Source: Euborellia annulipes
Lineage: Eukaryota > Arthropoda > Insecta > Dermaptera > Anisolabididae
DNA length: 64,000 nucleotides
Reading direction: 5' to 3'
Assembly: GCA_023213315.1 (NCBI GenBank)
Contig: JAKCPI010011530.1
Location: 62,001 to 126,000 of the forward strand
Position 1 is the stretch's first letter. The number at the start of each line of letters is the position of its first letter. A model generated the notes under the pieces. It was given only the letters and a program-made list of their open reading frames with translations. It made no database searches and had not been told where the DNA came from. Shown piece by piece: positions 11,030 through 24,381 of the stretch. A program made the translations under genes and the position numbers.

Positions 11030-11725
11030 TCAAGAAAGGATATAGAAAGAGAAAGTATTAGATTCATGTCAAAAATTCAAGATCGAGATTTTGATGAAAA
11101 TTCACGTTTTGAGATCCCATGGGTCCAGAAAAGTGGGTCCAGCAAGTCTTTCTGTATTGAAAATAAATTATGATGATGGAAATGAGGTACTTAGTTGAAA
11201 TTTTATATTTAAGTTAGGTACCTTACTGAGACTTGAAAATAAGCCCTTAAATAAAAACGCCCAAAAAGTACTAGAATTTCACTGACGTACTTTTTAATTT
11301 TTTTTTTTTTTTTTTTTTTCGATTTTCTCAAAATTCGCTCTAACGCTTTTGATTAAAATTCCTAGATTTTAGATGCTTTTTAAAATTCTTAGATTTTAGA
11401 TGCTCTTCAAAATTCATAAATTTTAGATGCTCTTCAAAATTCATAGATTTTAGATGCTCTTTAAAATGTATTATATTCTCATTTTGCCCTTGAAATTGTT
11501 TGCACTTTACTCTTGTACTTCATAGAAAAGATAGGATGCAATGGTAACAAAATATAATATTTTTCTGTTTATTAATTTTATATCTTTAATTCAATCCAAC
11601 CGTACTGTCGGAAACACAGTATATGTCGAAACAAAAAATCTGGAGTGACAAGCACAGAACACAACTTCCAATTACCGAAGGTAAGATAAAGTGTGTGTTG
11701 TGCGATTAGTTACACCAGATATTTA
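11030..11725 (+). mobile_element. Family A non-autonomous element, full-length copy
   Basis: Starts with the GAAAGTATTAGATTCATGTC module and ends with an about 90-bp hairpin (ATCTGGAGTGACA...TTACACCAGAT). It has no coding capacity. Internally it holds a four-unit 27-bp minisatellite not seen in the other copies. Confidence 0.75.
11355..11462 (+). repeat. 27-bp minisatellite, 4 units
   Basis: Unit AAAATTC-TAGATTTTAGATGCTCTTC with 1-3 changes between units, expanded within a family A element. Confidence 0.85.
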
Positions 11726-12287
11726 TTTATTAACATATATAAGAGGTAAGAAATTAAAATCAAGATGAATTTTTATGTTCTAAAAAAAGACTAAAAGCAA
11801 CAGGATTTCATATTCTCTATATTCATTTTATATTTCGATTCTATTCATCCTTCTTCTTCCCTTTAACATTTCATTTCAATGCATGTTGATGAACCGTGCA
11901 AGAGAGAGAGAGAAAGTAAAAGAACAACCTTGTCTAACCATTTATTTATAGGTGACTATATATTTTTATTCACCTAGTCAAAGATTTTGTTCCCTGGTGA
12001 ATTTTTTACTTTTTTAATATCAAATAAGAAATTCAAATTCATGATTTTATAACAAGAAAGATATAATTGAACGCGACCGTGAGAAGAATTAAGGTATGAG
12101 ACTTGAAGTAAAAGAGGTCTGGCTGATATAAACGGAAAAGAGGATGCCAGCCTATGTTCAGGTAACTCTTGGTCGCCATCCAGAGTGATAGTGTGCCAAA
12201 TGATCATTTATGTTTGGGAAAGAGAGAGGAAAGAGCTGCACTTTGAATTTGTTCATTTGAAAGAATTAATAGAAATGAAGCTAGTTC

Positions 12288-12790
12288 TTACTTTCTCTTA
12301 CTTCTATATATGTTAATATATAGAGAGAGAAAGTATTGGATTCATGTCAAAAATTCGATGTCGAGATTTTGATGGATCTTCACGTTTTGAGGTCCCCTGA
12401 ATCCAAAAAAGTGGTTTTCGCGACATGGTCTGTCTGTCTGGAGTTCAATTTTAAGCATGAAGGAATTAAGCTACGAGGTTGAAATTTTATATTTAAGTTA
12501 GACACCCCCCTGGAGCGTGAAAATAAGTTTTTAAACAAAATCGGCCAAAAAATACTAGTACTTTACTGATTACTTATTCGGTTTTTTTTTCGATTTTCTC
12601 AAAATTCGCTCGAACGATTTTGATTAAAATTCATAATTCAATTATTTTTTAGATTCTCTTTAAAATGTTGTTCATTTTGCCATTGAAATTTTTTGAAGAC
12701 CACTTTACTCTTGTACTTCATAAGAATGATAGGCGAAATGGTTGCCATAGTAACAAAATATAAATATTTTTTTTAAATTTTACTTCGTCT
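12288..12790 (+). mobile_element. Family A copy, 3' hairpin missing
   Basis: Good 5' terminus: TTACTTTCTCTTACTTCTAT then a TATATGTTAATATATA hairpin and GAGAAAGTATTGG. Homology is lost after TGGTTGCCATAGTAAC. Confidence 0.7.
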
Positions 12791-14088
12791 ACAAAACTAT
12801 TATACCTCTTTGAGTCTGATTCTCTTGAATTTTTCAAGAATGATTTTCTCTTTTTTACCATTCTTATATTCGGAGATTTGAAATGTAAAGATCTATACTA
12901 TTTTAGAAAAATTTTGAAAATATTGAAAATAATTTTTTATCAATTTGTTTTTCTCTTTTGATTTAATTAACCCATCCTATTTGTTTTATACTTTATAACT
13001 ATTACTAGTAATAATTTAACAGACGATAAGATGACACTTTTTATTGTATAGAAATATAGTAGTTTAGAATAAGAATTAAGTTGAGACACCTTAAGGGTTC
13101 ATAATTATAAAGCGGAGAGTTTAATGACGGATTAGTAACCTGCGGAATACTAATAAGCTCTCGAAGTAAATATAATTATAAACTTGAGGTTTTTATACGA
13201 TGATACGATATGCCGAGAAGGGGAGGGAAGCTTAATTTGGTTGGGATTGAGCTTAGAGCTTTTAATTAAGCGAACGAAATAAAGAGATAGTTTTCCTATC
13301 TTATGTTTAAAAGATAAATTCCATTAATTTTATCCTCTTATTGTGTGCTGTTTCCATTTTATTTAAAGCCTTTATTTATATTAGTAACGCAACTACGTAA
13401 ACATAGATAATTATTAAATTTAGAGGGTAAGCTCTTGGCACGTCACGTGTAATTTTCAAAAAGGAAAAATTAATTTCCCAGCATTTCGATTAAATTTAAA
13501 AAATTGTTTATATATTTTAAACAATAAAGTGTGAGGGAGGGTTCTATTTCTCCTTCCATCCCCAACTCTATAATTTATATACATAAATATAATTAACTAA
13601 ACTAAAAATTTGTTGAGGTTAGCACAAAGTTTAGTTGGTAGCCCAAGTGAGGCACTAATATAAGGAATTAACAAACTTTAAATCACACGAGTAAATTTTG
13701 TGTGCTGGGCTCATTAATAATTTTCGCCGCCATGAAGCCTCTAAATAAAAAGAACGCTTTAAATGAAAAATACTCTCTAGTTTAAAATATATGGCTAAAT
13801 GATAACTACTGTAGTTAAAAATTTAATTGCTACAAGCGATTGATTTCATGAATTCACTAATGTCCCGCTCTATTTGACCAATTTCCTGGTGAAATTACGA
13901 AATGAACCCTTAAAGAGGACGTTTTAGAGATTCCAGGAAAATCCTCAAAATTGGAAAGGCTCAAAAAATTTCTGAAAATCCAGAATTTTTCTAATTGAGA
14001 GTCGGGTTCTCTATCTCTCACAATGAGAAATTAAATCCAATTAATTATAGGCTAATATCAATATAATTAAATCTCTCGAAATTAACAA
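12791..14088. other. Nothing recognised
   Basis: AT-rich; no coding or repeat signal. Confidence 0.6.
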
Positions 14089-14170
14089 ATCTGGTGTGAT
14101 TGTCACATTGTTTGTCACGCCAGATTTTTTGTGTCGACATATATTTAGTTTCGGCCGATATATTAGAATT
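14089..14170 (-). mobile_element. Family A short hairpin remnant
   Basis: ATCTGGTGTGATTGTCACA... CACGCCAGATTTTTTGTGTC, then the subterminal CGACATATATTTAGTTTC of family A. Confidence 0.55.
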
Positions 14171-14246
14171 CAAGATATAAAATTTATTTATTTATTTATT
14201 TATTGGTTCCTTTTTCGAAGCTTTAGGGATATTCCTCATATATACA

Positions 14247-14350
14247 GGGGGTCCCAAAAAATAGTGTCAAGCTGAAGTCCAGAGACTCCTTGGGGGTTCC
14301 CGAATGTATGAAGCCGTAAAAACAATTATATTTCAGCCCCGGGGCACAAT
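14247..14350 (+). mobile_element. Solo transposon end
   Basis: ACAGGGGGTCCCAAAAAATA resembles common DNA transposon termini (CAGGGTGTCCC). No partner end found. Confidence 0.3.
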
Positions 14351-15784
14351 TGAAATTTGTTAAATTATGAATAAATAAAACAATTTTTTTTTCTTTGATT
14401 TATACATAATAATACATAAACATAAAATAAAATATTATTTCAATAAATATGGTCTAATATCAATTTTTTTTTAAGATAAAGGAGGGGTATTTCTTATAAG
14501 TCAGATATGTATTTATATTGTCTGAAAGATGGCAGTACATGATTCAAGAAAGTTTCGCGAACTTCGACTGTAGTTATGATATAAAATTGTATTTACGTAA
14601 TTAAATAGTAAATATAAATGTTTCATTCATTTGTGAGTTTATTCAGATTTCTATCTCTCTCTCCCTCGTGTTTCAACCCAATTAAAGTATATAACGGGAT
14701 GATGCTAATAATAAACACATAATTCAAAACAAACATCACGATAATAAATTAGCAATTATTATCTAATGAGCGTGGAAAAAATTATTTGTTAAATTTTTGA
14801 AATCTTTAGATAATGAAAAAATAAAATGCGGGGGGGGGGGGGCTTTATACGATTAAATATTTTTAAGGGAGGCGTGATAAAATAAGTTTGAAAACCACTG
14901 GGTTAAAAAGATTTATCATAGCTATGAGGTTTGGTTACTGGAAGATAGGCAGCCAAAATAACCATTTTACTAATGTATTTTTGATTAATCAATCCAGAGT
15001 ACTTTGATCTTAATTTGATAAATGCATATTTCCTGAGATCAAAAATACATTAATGAGTTGCTTACAACAAAATGTAGTATATAAAAAAAGAATAGAAAGG
15101 GAAAAAAAAATTTAAATAAATCCAGACATCATTAGTTTTAAAATAAGTTCATTCTTTTTTAAAAACGACTTTAAAATTCTCTTTGTTATATTAATTTTCA
15201 ATTAAAATACCGTTACGCTAATCTTATTACGAGTGTCTGCTTTTCTCCATTAATTAAATTTATTTAAAGAAAATAATAACACGATTCAATTGAAAGGAAA
15301 TAAATTATAGACTAATCCAAAAAATAAAAAAAAAAAAATTGAAATGAAAATCCATATATATTAAATTCATGAATGTATGTATGTATGTATAAAATATGAT
15401 TGGTGAATCCATACGGATGTGGAGTGTTTTTGCTGAGGAAGCCGAGAGGGGGAGAGGGGGTGAGTAGGGGGCGACGAGCCCACCTAGACTCGACGTCAGC
15501 TCTACGTGGCCGAATTATTAACTAGCCGAGGGCCTGGGCTTTGATATGCTCGGGAAATGATGTGGTCTCGGGACCAGCAGGTGGGGCACAAGCTATTTTA
15601 TTACTTTCAAAAGAACATTGATGAAAATTATCGCAAAGTTTTTTTTTTTTTTATCTAATTGAAAAAGGAAAAAGATAATTTTCTAAAAATTAAATAGTGA
15701 AAATTATTGGTCAGTCAATTGAATTAATTAAAAATCAAGTCAGGTAAAAAACATGAATTAGAATTATTTGATTTTAATTTATAA
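14351..15784. other. Nothing firm; GC-rich island at 15420-15600
   Basis: The island has CpGs and purine runs but no clear frame or motif. Confidence 0.5.
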
Positions 15785-16014
15785 AAATCTGGTGTGATGG
15801 TCGCACAGCACACAACTTTCTTTTACCTTTGGTAATCGAAAGATGTGTTCTGTGCTTGTCACACCAGACCATGTCGCGAAAACCACTTTTTTGGACTCAG
15901 GGGACCTCAAAACGTGTATATCCATCAAAATCTCGACATCGAATTTTTGACATGATTCTAATACTTTCTCTATATATATTAACATATATAGAAGTAAGAG
16001 AAAGTAAAAAAATA
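15785..16014 (-). mobile_element. Family A internal-deletion copy
   Basis: The 3' hairpin is fused directly to the 5' terminal region (CCATGTCGCGAAAACCAC...GAAGTAAGAGAAAGTA); about 400 bp of the body is missing. Confidence 0.7.
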
Positions 16015-16124
16015 TTAAATTTTTAGAATTTACAAAAAGTATTAATAGTAAAGACTTTTAACGATAGGTGAAATTGTCGCACAAAAAGTAAATATCAAGA
16101 TATGGCTTGGCTATTCAATAAAAA

Positions 16125-16330
16125 AAATGTGGTGAGATTAACGTACAACAGAAAGTTGGGTACTGTGCTGTCACACCATGCAAGGTCTCCATGCATGTTT
16201 CCCAGTCTGTGAAATCTGGTGAGTGGGGCATTTTGGCTGTAGTTATCAAAAAGCTGGTGTGACAAGTCAGAACACAACTATCGATTACCGAAGGTTTTGT
16301 GCAGTGAGACTAGTCACACCAGATTTTTAT
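16125..16330. mobile_element. Two solo family A hairpins
   Basis: 16253-16327 is a near-complete ATCTGGTGTGA-type hairpin. 16125-16182 is a diverged one (ATGTGGTGAGA...CACACCATG). Confidence 0.6.
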
Positions 16331-16508
16331 TAAATCTTTACTTAAACAAGAATTTTCAGAAACATTTTTTTTTTTTGTTTAGAATTTACAAGAAAATATT
16401 CAATTTGCACCTTGTAAGTAATATTAAGGTTAAAAAAAAAGTTTTAGTTATTTTTTTTTTTTTTAAGTTAGTAGATGAAGAAAAGAAATAAATCTCCTTG
16501 TTTTCTTA

Positions 16509-16510
<2 letters not shown>

Positions 16511-16548
<38 letters not shown>
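16511..16548. repeat. (CT)n microsatellite
   Basis: About 18 pure CT units. Confidence 0.9.
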
Positions 16549-16550
<2 letters not shown>

Positions 16551-16841
16551 GGAAGTGAAAAAATGAAAGACGAAAGTGAAAACAAACATAGAAATAAAGT
16601 TTATTTTTAGTTTAATGGAATAATATATGAAGGATCCTTGAGTTGTTGTTGGGAAGGTGTGAAGTACATACAAAAAGGAAGAGGGAGTGTGTAACAACAT
16701 CTAGGACGAAATTTGCTACAGACTAGTTTTATTCTATTACTTAGGGCGACCTTCGACGGATGGAACCTTCAATCTAATCAAAGTCATATTTCTCTTTAAA
16801 AATAAAGCGAGTACTTTTATTATTTATATGCCGTTTGCTAT

Positions 16842-17461
16842 TTACTTTTCCTTACCTATAAATAATATATAGTGAGAAAGTAAGTATTGGACTCATGTCA
16901 AAAATTCGATGTCGAGATTTTGACGGATATACAAATTTTGAGGTCACCTGAATCAAAAAAAGTGTTTTTCGCGACATGGTCTGTCTGTGTGTTGGTGTGG
17001 CTGTGAACAAAATATCTCAGGAAGTAAAAGAGTTACAAGGTTGAAATTTTATATTTAAATTAGGCACCCCTCCAAGCTTTTAAACAAAATCGGCAAAAAA
17101 GTACTAATACTTTACTGATGAACTTTTTTTAGTTTTTCTCTAAATTCGCTCTAACGATTTTGATTAAAATGTATATTCTTATTTTGCCCTCAAAATTGTT
17201 TGAAGCACACTTTACTCCTGTACTTCATATGAAAGATAGGAGAAATGGTTGCCATGGTAAAAACAAAAGCCGAATGTGAGAGAGTTATAAATATTTTCCC
17301 ATACTTATAAATTTTACATCTGAATTCAAATGTTCCCTACTGTCGGGAACTAAATATATGACGACACGAAAAATCTGGTGTGAAAAGCACAGCCCACAAC
17401 TTTCGATTACCGAAGGTAAGAGAAAGTTGTGTGCTGTGCTCCAGTCACACCAGATTTTTTT
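16842..17461 (+). mobile_element. Family A copy with intact hairpin end
   Basis: About 620 bp from TTACTTTTCCTTACC to CACACCAGATTTTTT. The terminal hairpin (17371-17460) is nearly perfect. Confidence 0.75.
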
Positions 17462-18269
17462 ATTAATTAATCAAGCAAAAATTGCGATCTTGGAAATAAA
17501 ATAATTCTTTCTTTCTCTAAATTAATTATTGATTATCTTTCAAAAAGGCGATACGAATTTGTGTGTAATTCGCATTTAAGAGGCGTTAAATTTATGAGAG
17601 GAGTTTGTTTGAGTTTTGGGTGTCCTTACTTCCTTTCCTATCAACCTTGAGACTACCCGCCTAGCAAAGATCTTTGCTAAATACTTCTCCCAACCCTACT
17701 CTAATGTTTTAATGCTATTTATAGAGTAAGAGAGAGAGAGAGAGAGAAAGGGGGAGGGGGAGAGAGCAATCGAAAAAGTTTCTCTCTTTCTCTTCCTCCT
17801 CCAGCTCTTTTCAATCAATTTGGAAATAAAATATTTATCAATCAAAATGTCGGAATCTCTCTCTCCCTCACCCTCTTTTTTCGTTTATCGAATTTCATGA
17901 GCACCTGGAATTTAGTACTAAAATATTTATTAATGTTTTAGAAACGAGTTTACGTTTTATTATAGCAATTTAATTATTTTTCTTGATATTTGTATATAAA
18001 TTTGGTTTTTTTTTTTTTTTTTTTTGGAGGGAAGAAATGAGATTTTATAGAAAAACTCCGCCCTCTTTGAAATATGCTATTATTAGGGCTATAAATAAAA
18101 AATTTCTGGCTAGTTTGAAATATTTTTAGTATTTTTAATTCCTATTATTTAATATTAAATGCCGGCAAAAAGCGTTTTATTAGCAGCATTGTTTGTAAAT
18201 AAAAATTCTACAAATGCGTGGCCAATAACAATGCAATAAATTCAATGACCAAATTATTAGAAACAGTGT
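17462..18269. other. AT-rich with GA/CT tracts
   Basis: (GA)n at about 17726-17770 and pyrimidine tracts; otherwise nothing. Confidence 0.6.
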
Positions 18270-18313
18270 GTTATCATGGACTGAGAGTTCACTCACTCTC
18301 AGTCCATGATAAC
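18270..18313. repeat. Perfect 19-bp-arm hairpin
   Basis: Perfect arms with a 6-base loop (TCACTC), about 60 bases upstream of a hammerhead motif; probably the centre of a fold-back element. Confidence 0.8.
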
Positions 18314-18370
18314 AATAAATAATTTCTTTGGCCAATATGACCAAGAGGAATAATAAATTGACAATGGCTT

Positions 18371-18410
18371 GGCCCTGATGATGGTCCTATATGCGACCGA
18401 AACGTTGGCC
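18371..18410 (+). ncRNA. Candidate hammerhead ribozyme
   Basis: Helix I GGCC (18371-18374) pairs with GGCC (18407-18410); core CTGATGA; helix II GGTC / GACC; GAAA; then CGTT. The element tail that follows (AT-rich, containing AATAAA-like words) resembles that of other hammerhead palindromes in this window. Confidence 0.42.
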
Positions 18411-18480
18411 CTGGAACTTTGCATTTAAATAAAAATTGAAAAAACAACTAGCTGCGTTGCTCAGTGGAGATTTCCTGACC

Positions 18481-19679
18481 CTTAAATAATAAAATTTAGT
18501 AGTAATAGATTCCTTTTTATTTCAAAATCCTTTGCTTTTCGAAAATAAGCAAAAAGTAAATTGTTTTCAGAATTTATTCACTTTAGTTTCTGATCGATTC
18601 ATATAATAATAATTAATTGTATGTGTTTAACACAATAGTAGTTTGAAACTCACTGATTGATAGTCGAGGATGCGATATTCAGCCACCTGAAACAATTAAA
18701 TAAAATTAATATATAGCAATCCATTAACGTCTTTAAAAAATAAGTAAATAAGTAAATAGTATAATAGAAACGTTCTTTTTTTTGTCGTCTATCTTTCTAT
18801 TCTGAATTAATAATAGTTGCAGTTAAATCCTGAGAATGTAATTAAATTAATGTTTGGTTATTTATAAAAGTCTCTCACGATAAATGAGCTTAAAATTAAA
18901 CTCACTATCAATATTTTTATTCCTTTGAAAATGTTGATAGTCATTCATATATAGGGAGAGAGTGAGAGTGAGAGAGGGGTTGTATTTCTACTTTGCGTGT
19001 CCAGACATGGTGCCAGGCACCATCCTATAGTACCCCCCCCCCCCTCCCTCTCTTCTTTCTCTCTCGTGTTTTGTTTAAAACCTCAAAATTCCTGTCACTT
19101 GTATTTTTATATTAAAGAAAAATATGCTTAGAGATTTTTATTTTCGTAATTTCGTAATAACGATTTGATTTTAATGTTCCAGGTTCCAGTGGGAAATATC
19201 TGTTCTATTTTCCGGCTTTTAACGCGCCAATGGAGGATTAAACCAACGATTTGAATGTGTCAAAGATTTTAATACTGAGGATAAAAACAAACCTTCAGTA
19301 GAACTTATGTATTTAAAAAGATCTTATGTGATCTTAACCAAAAAATGATGATTTTTCAAACTAAGGCTCGGTTGCTTCAGTTCTATTTAACTAACAAATT
19401 TATCCGACAGATAGCAATTTGTCGATATATTAAACACGAAAACGCTTAATCCCCGAGTTAAAAAAATAAGTTTTTTTTTTTATTTAATTAGGTATCTGAA
19501 CTAAAGCAAAGTTTTGTGATGAAAGTTTATTCATTAGTAGCCAGTTGATGAATAAAAAATTTCTTGTAGTGTATTCGTTTCTTGTATGAATTGAATAATC
19601 TTAAAATAACTAAATTAATCATTCAAAACTTTAAATAGATTCGAATTTGCACTGTTCGAACATTTCAGGAAAAAATATA
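18481..19679. other. Nothing recognised
   Basis: AT-rich intergenic DNA. Confidence 0.6.
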
Positions 19680-19827
19680 TTTTGCTGATGGGCTATACGT
19701 TTCTTAACCATCAGGCAGGGGGGTATTTATGGGGGGGGGGGGGGGGCCCCCCCCCCCCCCCCCCACACAAAAAAAAAAAATAAAATATAAAATCACAACA
19801 AAACATTTTTCATAATTTTTTTGATTT

Positions 19828-19881
<54 letters not shown>

Positions 19882-20090
19882 AAAAAAAAAAAAAAAAAAA
19901 AAAAAATAGTTAAATTTTCCCCCCCCCCAAAAAAAATTTCCCCCATCAGGAATCGAACCCGGAATCTCTATTCATTGATGTGCTTCAACTTGGACCACAA
20001 CCTGGTTCGAATCCCGGAGGCCAGGGGACGTTTGGCCCATCAGTAAAAAACACAATTTGACGTGTTAAGATTTATTAAATAAACAGGCCT
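19680..20090. repeat. tRNA-like fold-back with G16-C18 and long A runs
   Basis: GCTGATGGGC (about 19683) and GCCCATCAG (about 20034) bracket a region with G16 (19731-19746) directly followed by C18 (19747-19764), then A-rich DNA of over 100 bases. The right part contains tRNA-like GGTTCGAATCCC and resembles SINE S2 downstream. The homopolymer block may be a consensus or assembly error. Confidence 0.5.
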
Positions 20091-20228
20091 ATTAATATTT
20101 TATTCAAAAGAAAACAAACGCCTTGAAAACGATTCAAATTTAAAAAATCATATTTTGATTTGAATCGATTTTTGAATTTCATGGGTTTAGTTCAAGAGCG
20201 GAGGGGTTTTTTCGGAGGGAGGGGGAGT

Positions 20229-20290
20229 AATCTGGTGTGACTGGTGGCACAGCACACAACTTTCTCTTACTTGCTGTAATTCAAAGTTGC
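20229..20290 (-). mobile_element. Family A half hairpin
   Basis: AATCTGGTGTGACTGGTGGC to CTCTTACTTGCTG; only one arm remains. Confidence 0.5.
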
Positions 20291-20380
20291 CAAAATATCT
20301 ATCTTCTTTTTCTTCTAACTTCGCCTTAATCCCGCGGTGCGGGGTCGGCGGGAAAGGGGTCCGCGGAATGGATTTTTTAA

Positions 20381-20546
20381 GACCGGAAGAAATAGAACAG
20401 CCCGGCCCGTCGCACGGTCTGACGCCTGTTAAAAATATAGAAGGAAGGAAGGGATAGACATGTAAAGAACAGAAGGACTGTCAGTCCCAGCTCGGGTAGC
20501 TCGTGGTCGCCATCCACGTACCCACAAGAGTGGTGGGCCCCTGAGC
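20381..20546. mobile_element. Dispersed family C copy
   Basis: Uninterrupted copy from GACCGGAAGAAAT to GGGCCCCTGAGC. The preceding GGGGTCGGCGG is shared with the copy at 51299, so the unit may start about 40-60 bases earlier. Confidence 0.75.
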
Positions 20547-22499
20547 AAGTTTACCAATATATATATACGTATATACAAATCAAATTTTTAAGTATTAATT
20601 TTTAAAATTTCATATTAAAAATACAATTTAATTTCCAAGAAAAATATTTTTCTCAAATCTCGGAGGGGAGGGGGGGGGGGGTAATTATTCCCTTTGCCCT
20701 TCCCCCTTGTATCCGCCCTTGCTTTAGTTCATGCAAGACATTATGCACAATGGGCATTTCCTTCCACATTTTTCGTCTTTAAAGCGTTTGAAAGCGTAAT
20801 ATTAAATATACATTGCAAGGGGACGGGATCCCATATATCGAATTTAATAATCTTTACTCTCATAAAAGACGCTTAAAACTACATTCAGTACGTCATAACT
20901 CCGATACTTTCTGCGCTTTTCCTAAAAAAAAAGGTATAGTCATTAAAAAAGTTTTTTCAGTTTTTCTGCGTATTTTGACTTAATCCGTTTCGCTAATCTC
21001 TTCAATACAAAAAAAGAACTTTCATTAAATTAAATTAAATTTTTTGTTAAATATTTTTATTGTGATATAATTTTTATTTAATTTTTTTTTACAACCCCCT
21101 ATGATGATGGCCATCTGCAAGGATATTAAGAATCCCTCAGCCGTCCATATTATCTCCTGTTTATTTCTATTGTTAATTATAATAGATAGAAACGAGAAGG
21201 CTTCGCTCCCTCGTATTTCGGAATTATCTCACGCATGGACAATTAACTCTTTATTACTTTAGCCCAGATTTACACAAATATCCACTTCTCTCTCTTCCTA
21301 TATTACGAGGTAATAATAATTCGTAAACACATATTGATATTTGATACTGAAATTCTTTTTATAAATAGAATCATGATAATTTTATGCTATGATAGGTTAA
21401 TTTGATCCATTTTGATTACTAAATTTATTTGAAACATTTGAATTAAGCAGAGGAATTTAAATAGAATTGAATTATTTAGGAGTTTTTACTACAATACAGT
21501 ATATTTAAATTATCTTTTTGTTTTAACTTCTAGAGTAGTGATTATTGAAAATGGGTATTTCAAGTTGTGACCATTTTTATTAATTAATTTAACCTACAGG
21601 ATGAAATTATTTTTATATAAGCTCGAAATTACAGAATCAATTTCTATTTAAAATGACAATGTATCATAAACAGGGGGTGCTGCCCCGGGCTACCAGAAAA
21701 TGGTCCGAGAAAGTACGATGCTATTTTACTGTAGATAGCACTTGAGCAATATCACTATTCAAAGCAAGTCTAACTTAGAAAAAATATTGTCAAACAAAGA
21801 TAAGTCATGGAATAAGAAAGTCTTGTTATTTTTTTGAGTAATAATATCATCTCAAAGATCCTACAATGTGTTAAAGAAGAAATAAAACTTAAATCCATGT
21901 AAATCTGTTTAATGATATGAATAAGTAATATTTGTTGACCGTAGGTCCTGATTGATAGGCGATGAGCGTTGAAACGTCGACAGAGAAAATTAAAAATTTT
22001 GTTTTTTGTGTTGGCTCCTAATTATCATCCCTTGAATATTGAATGCTTCAGATACATTTATGTCCAAAATGAATGCAAGTCTTGACGTAATAAGGCAAAA
22101 TAAGGATGAATCACTAGCAAGTATTTATATTTGAGAAAATTGTGAACTGTGCGACCAATCATCCCTGATTTTTAAATCATAGGAACGCCTGGGAGTTAGA
22201 CAACGAGTAGCGTATACGAATGGAAGAATAAAGGAGAAAATTCTATATATATTCAATATAGGGAAGAGAAATAAAAAGCAATGAGATTGCAGCTATGGCT
22301 TTTTTCTTTATTTATCTAATTTATTTTATTTGTAAAGATGACGTTTCGGTTCATCTGTGTAAAAATAAAATAAAATAAAAAAATAAAAAAACAGCCCGAA
22401 TCTCTCATTTAAAAATTTATTATTAAAATATTTGTATTTATTTGATACTTGTATCCAAACGTAATTGAAGTAGACATACTATATACTGTAGGCCTATAT
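20547..22499. other. Mostly unrecognised; hammerhead debris
   Basis: CTGATTGA...GAAACGTCGAC at about 21950-21978 and GAAACGTC on the minus strand near 22335 are broken hammerhead-like remnants. Confidence 0.4.
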
Positions 22500-22580
22500 A
22501 CGACCCCCCCCGCCATCCCGGAATCAATGAAGTTTTCAATGTGGCCCTCCGTAGAAAATGTTTGCCCACCCCTATATTAG
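22500..22580. mobile_element. Solo hAT-like right end
   Basis: AATGTTTGCCCACCCCTA matches the complement of the common hAT terminus TAGGGGTGGGCAAAC. A similar left end CAGGGGTGGCCAACCTG is at 59653. Confidence 0.35.
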
Positions 22581-24174
22581 CAGATTAAGCGAACAATTTT
22601 AAATAATTTATTTATTAAAATCCATAGTTTAATTTTCTTACTAAAAAAAAACATTTTTCAAAAGAAACTCTTTTATTTATCCGTAACAAAAGAAATATTT
22701 TGCAAAACATAATTCAATAATATTGAATTGAAAAGGTTTATAAAGTTTTTTTTTGTTTTTTGTTTTTCTCCCCTGAGTTACCCCGTTTAACTATTTGAGA
22801 CAGTTGAGGAGGAAGGACTCATCCATCTTTAAATTGTATTTATGAAAATTAAATATAAACTTTGAAATCTAATATCATTCATGACAGTATATTAAATTTA
22901 GTTCTTTCTTTATATGCAGGTTAATCGGACTAGAGGCATTTTTGAAGAGGTGGAGTTAGAGGGTAAGTGATCTAAGGTCAGAGGTCAGTTGAATTGGAGC
23001 GGTTTTCAGATACTAGACTACATATTTGAAAGTTTTTTTTTTTTTTTTTTATAAAAAACACTCACACTCAAATTCACACACACATAAACACAGTATTTTC
23101 GAGAACTTAGGCCATATAAGACTTTTTACGATAACCGTTATTATGAAAATATAAATATTGGGGTCCAGACATTCTTATTTAAGCCATTTGGTATCCAAAT
23201 TACCAACTATTTTGCTTAAAATCCTGGCTTATCTCATCATCATCATCAGAAATTTTAAAATCCCTTCTGTGGAAGACCCATCAAATTCCCATTAATTGTT
23301 AAAATGATAATTTTTAATAAATCTTTGAAACTTGAACCTATTGATTTTAATTTAATTTTTTAAATTTTCATATAAACGTATATATAAATCTGCTATTGAT
23401 TTATCAAGTAGTCATTAATCCTGAAAGCAACATAATTTATTACATTCTAGTAATTTGAACTTTTTTTTTTAGAAAAAAAAAAATTAATTAAAAACTTTAC
23501 CTTCTCCCCTATTTTATTTTTTTATTAATAGTTTTTTTTTATCTAAAAAAAAAAAAAAATAATGATTTTAAAATAGGTAACTTTCGCACTAGTTGCTTGC
23601 TATCTAACGTGTGAAAATTACCAGTTGTTTAAAGAGATAATAAATAGCAATATTATTCGGGAGACTTCGATTTAACCTCTCCTCTTTATTCTCATTTGTT
23701 CAAACAATGACCCGATGATAAATAACATAATTACCAGACAATTATTGTTTTATTTGTTGCTTAACAAATCAATTTAACGAAATACCATTTAATTGAAAAT
23801 CTCTATAGTTTATTTAATTATTAAAATTGCTTTTCATTTAGATGAATTTTGAAATTCTAATTCGTTTTTTCATTAAAATAAAATGGCACAATTTCATTTT
23901 TGTTTGTAAAACTGTTTTTTTTTTTTTATCATCAGTACTACGAGAGAATTTTAAAAAATCATATCAAAAATGTTGCTCGAAAGTAGGCAACTTAAAACAC
24001 TAATTGACATTTTTCGATTAAATCCTACAAAGTTTTTTTAGTAGTCAAGTTTTTATATGTAGTCAATATGTAAAGACTAATTTATCAATATCCTTGATGA
24101 TTCTTTATCTTATTATATTGAAGGAGGGATAAACAATAATACAATAATAACGAATGTAATTTGAAAATTATTTA
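22581..24174. other. AT-rich apart from SINE S1 at 23031-23205
   Basis: No other signal seen. Confidence 0.55.
23031..23205 (-). mobile_element. SINE S1, 5'-truncated
   Basis: T-run (A-tail), then the S1 body complement up to TTTGGTATCCAAATTACC; tRNA-like head absent. Confidence 0.75.
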
Positions 24175-24381
24175 TTTTCTGGGCTCTCGGTTGCGGTATG
24201 AAAGTACCATCCTCAGGTCCGCTAAAATGTGAAAATTTTTTAGTTACATATGTGATACATAAATTTATAATTGATATTTATATACTGCATATATATTGTT
24301 ATTAATAGATTTTTATGTTATATATAGGCTATATAAATATAAAAGGGCTATATAAAACAAAAATCTATTAGTAACAATATC

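Noticed and set aside
11355..11462. CRISPR-like array
   Set aside because: Four contiguous 27-bp units without spacers in a eukaryotic transposon; an ordinary minisatellite.
21935..21980. Intact hammerhead ribozyme
   Set aside because: The core reads CTGATTGA (one extra base) and helix II is poor, although GAAACGTCGAC follows.
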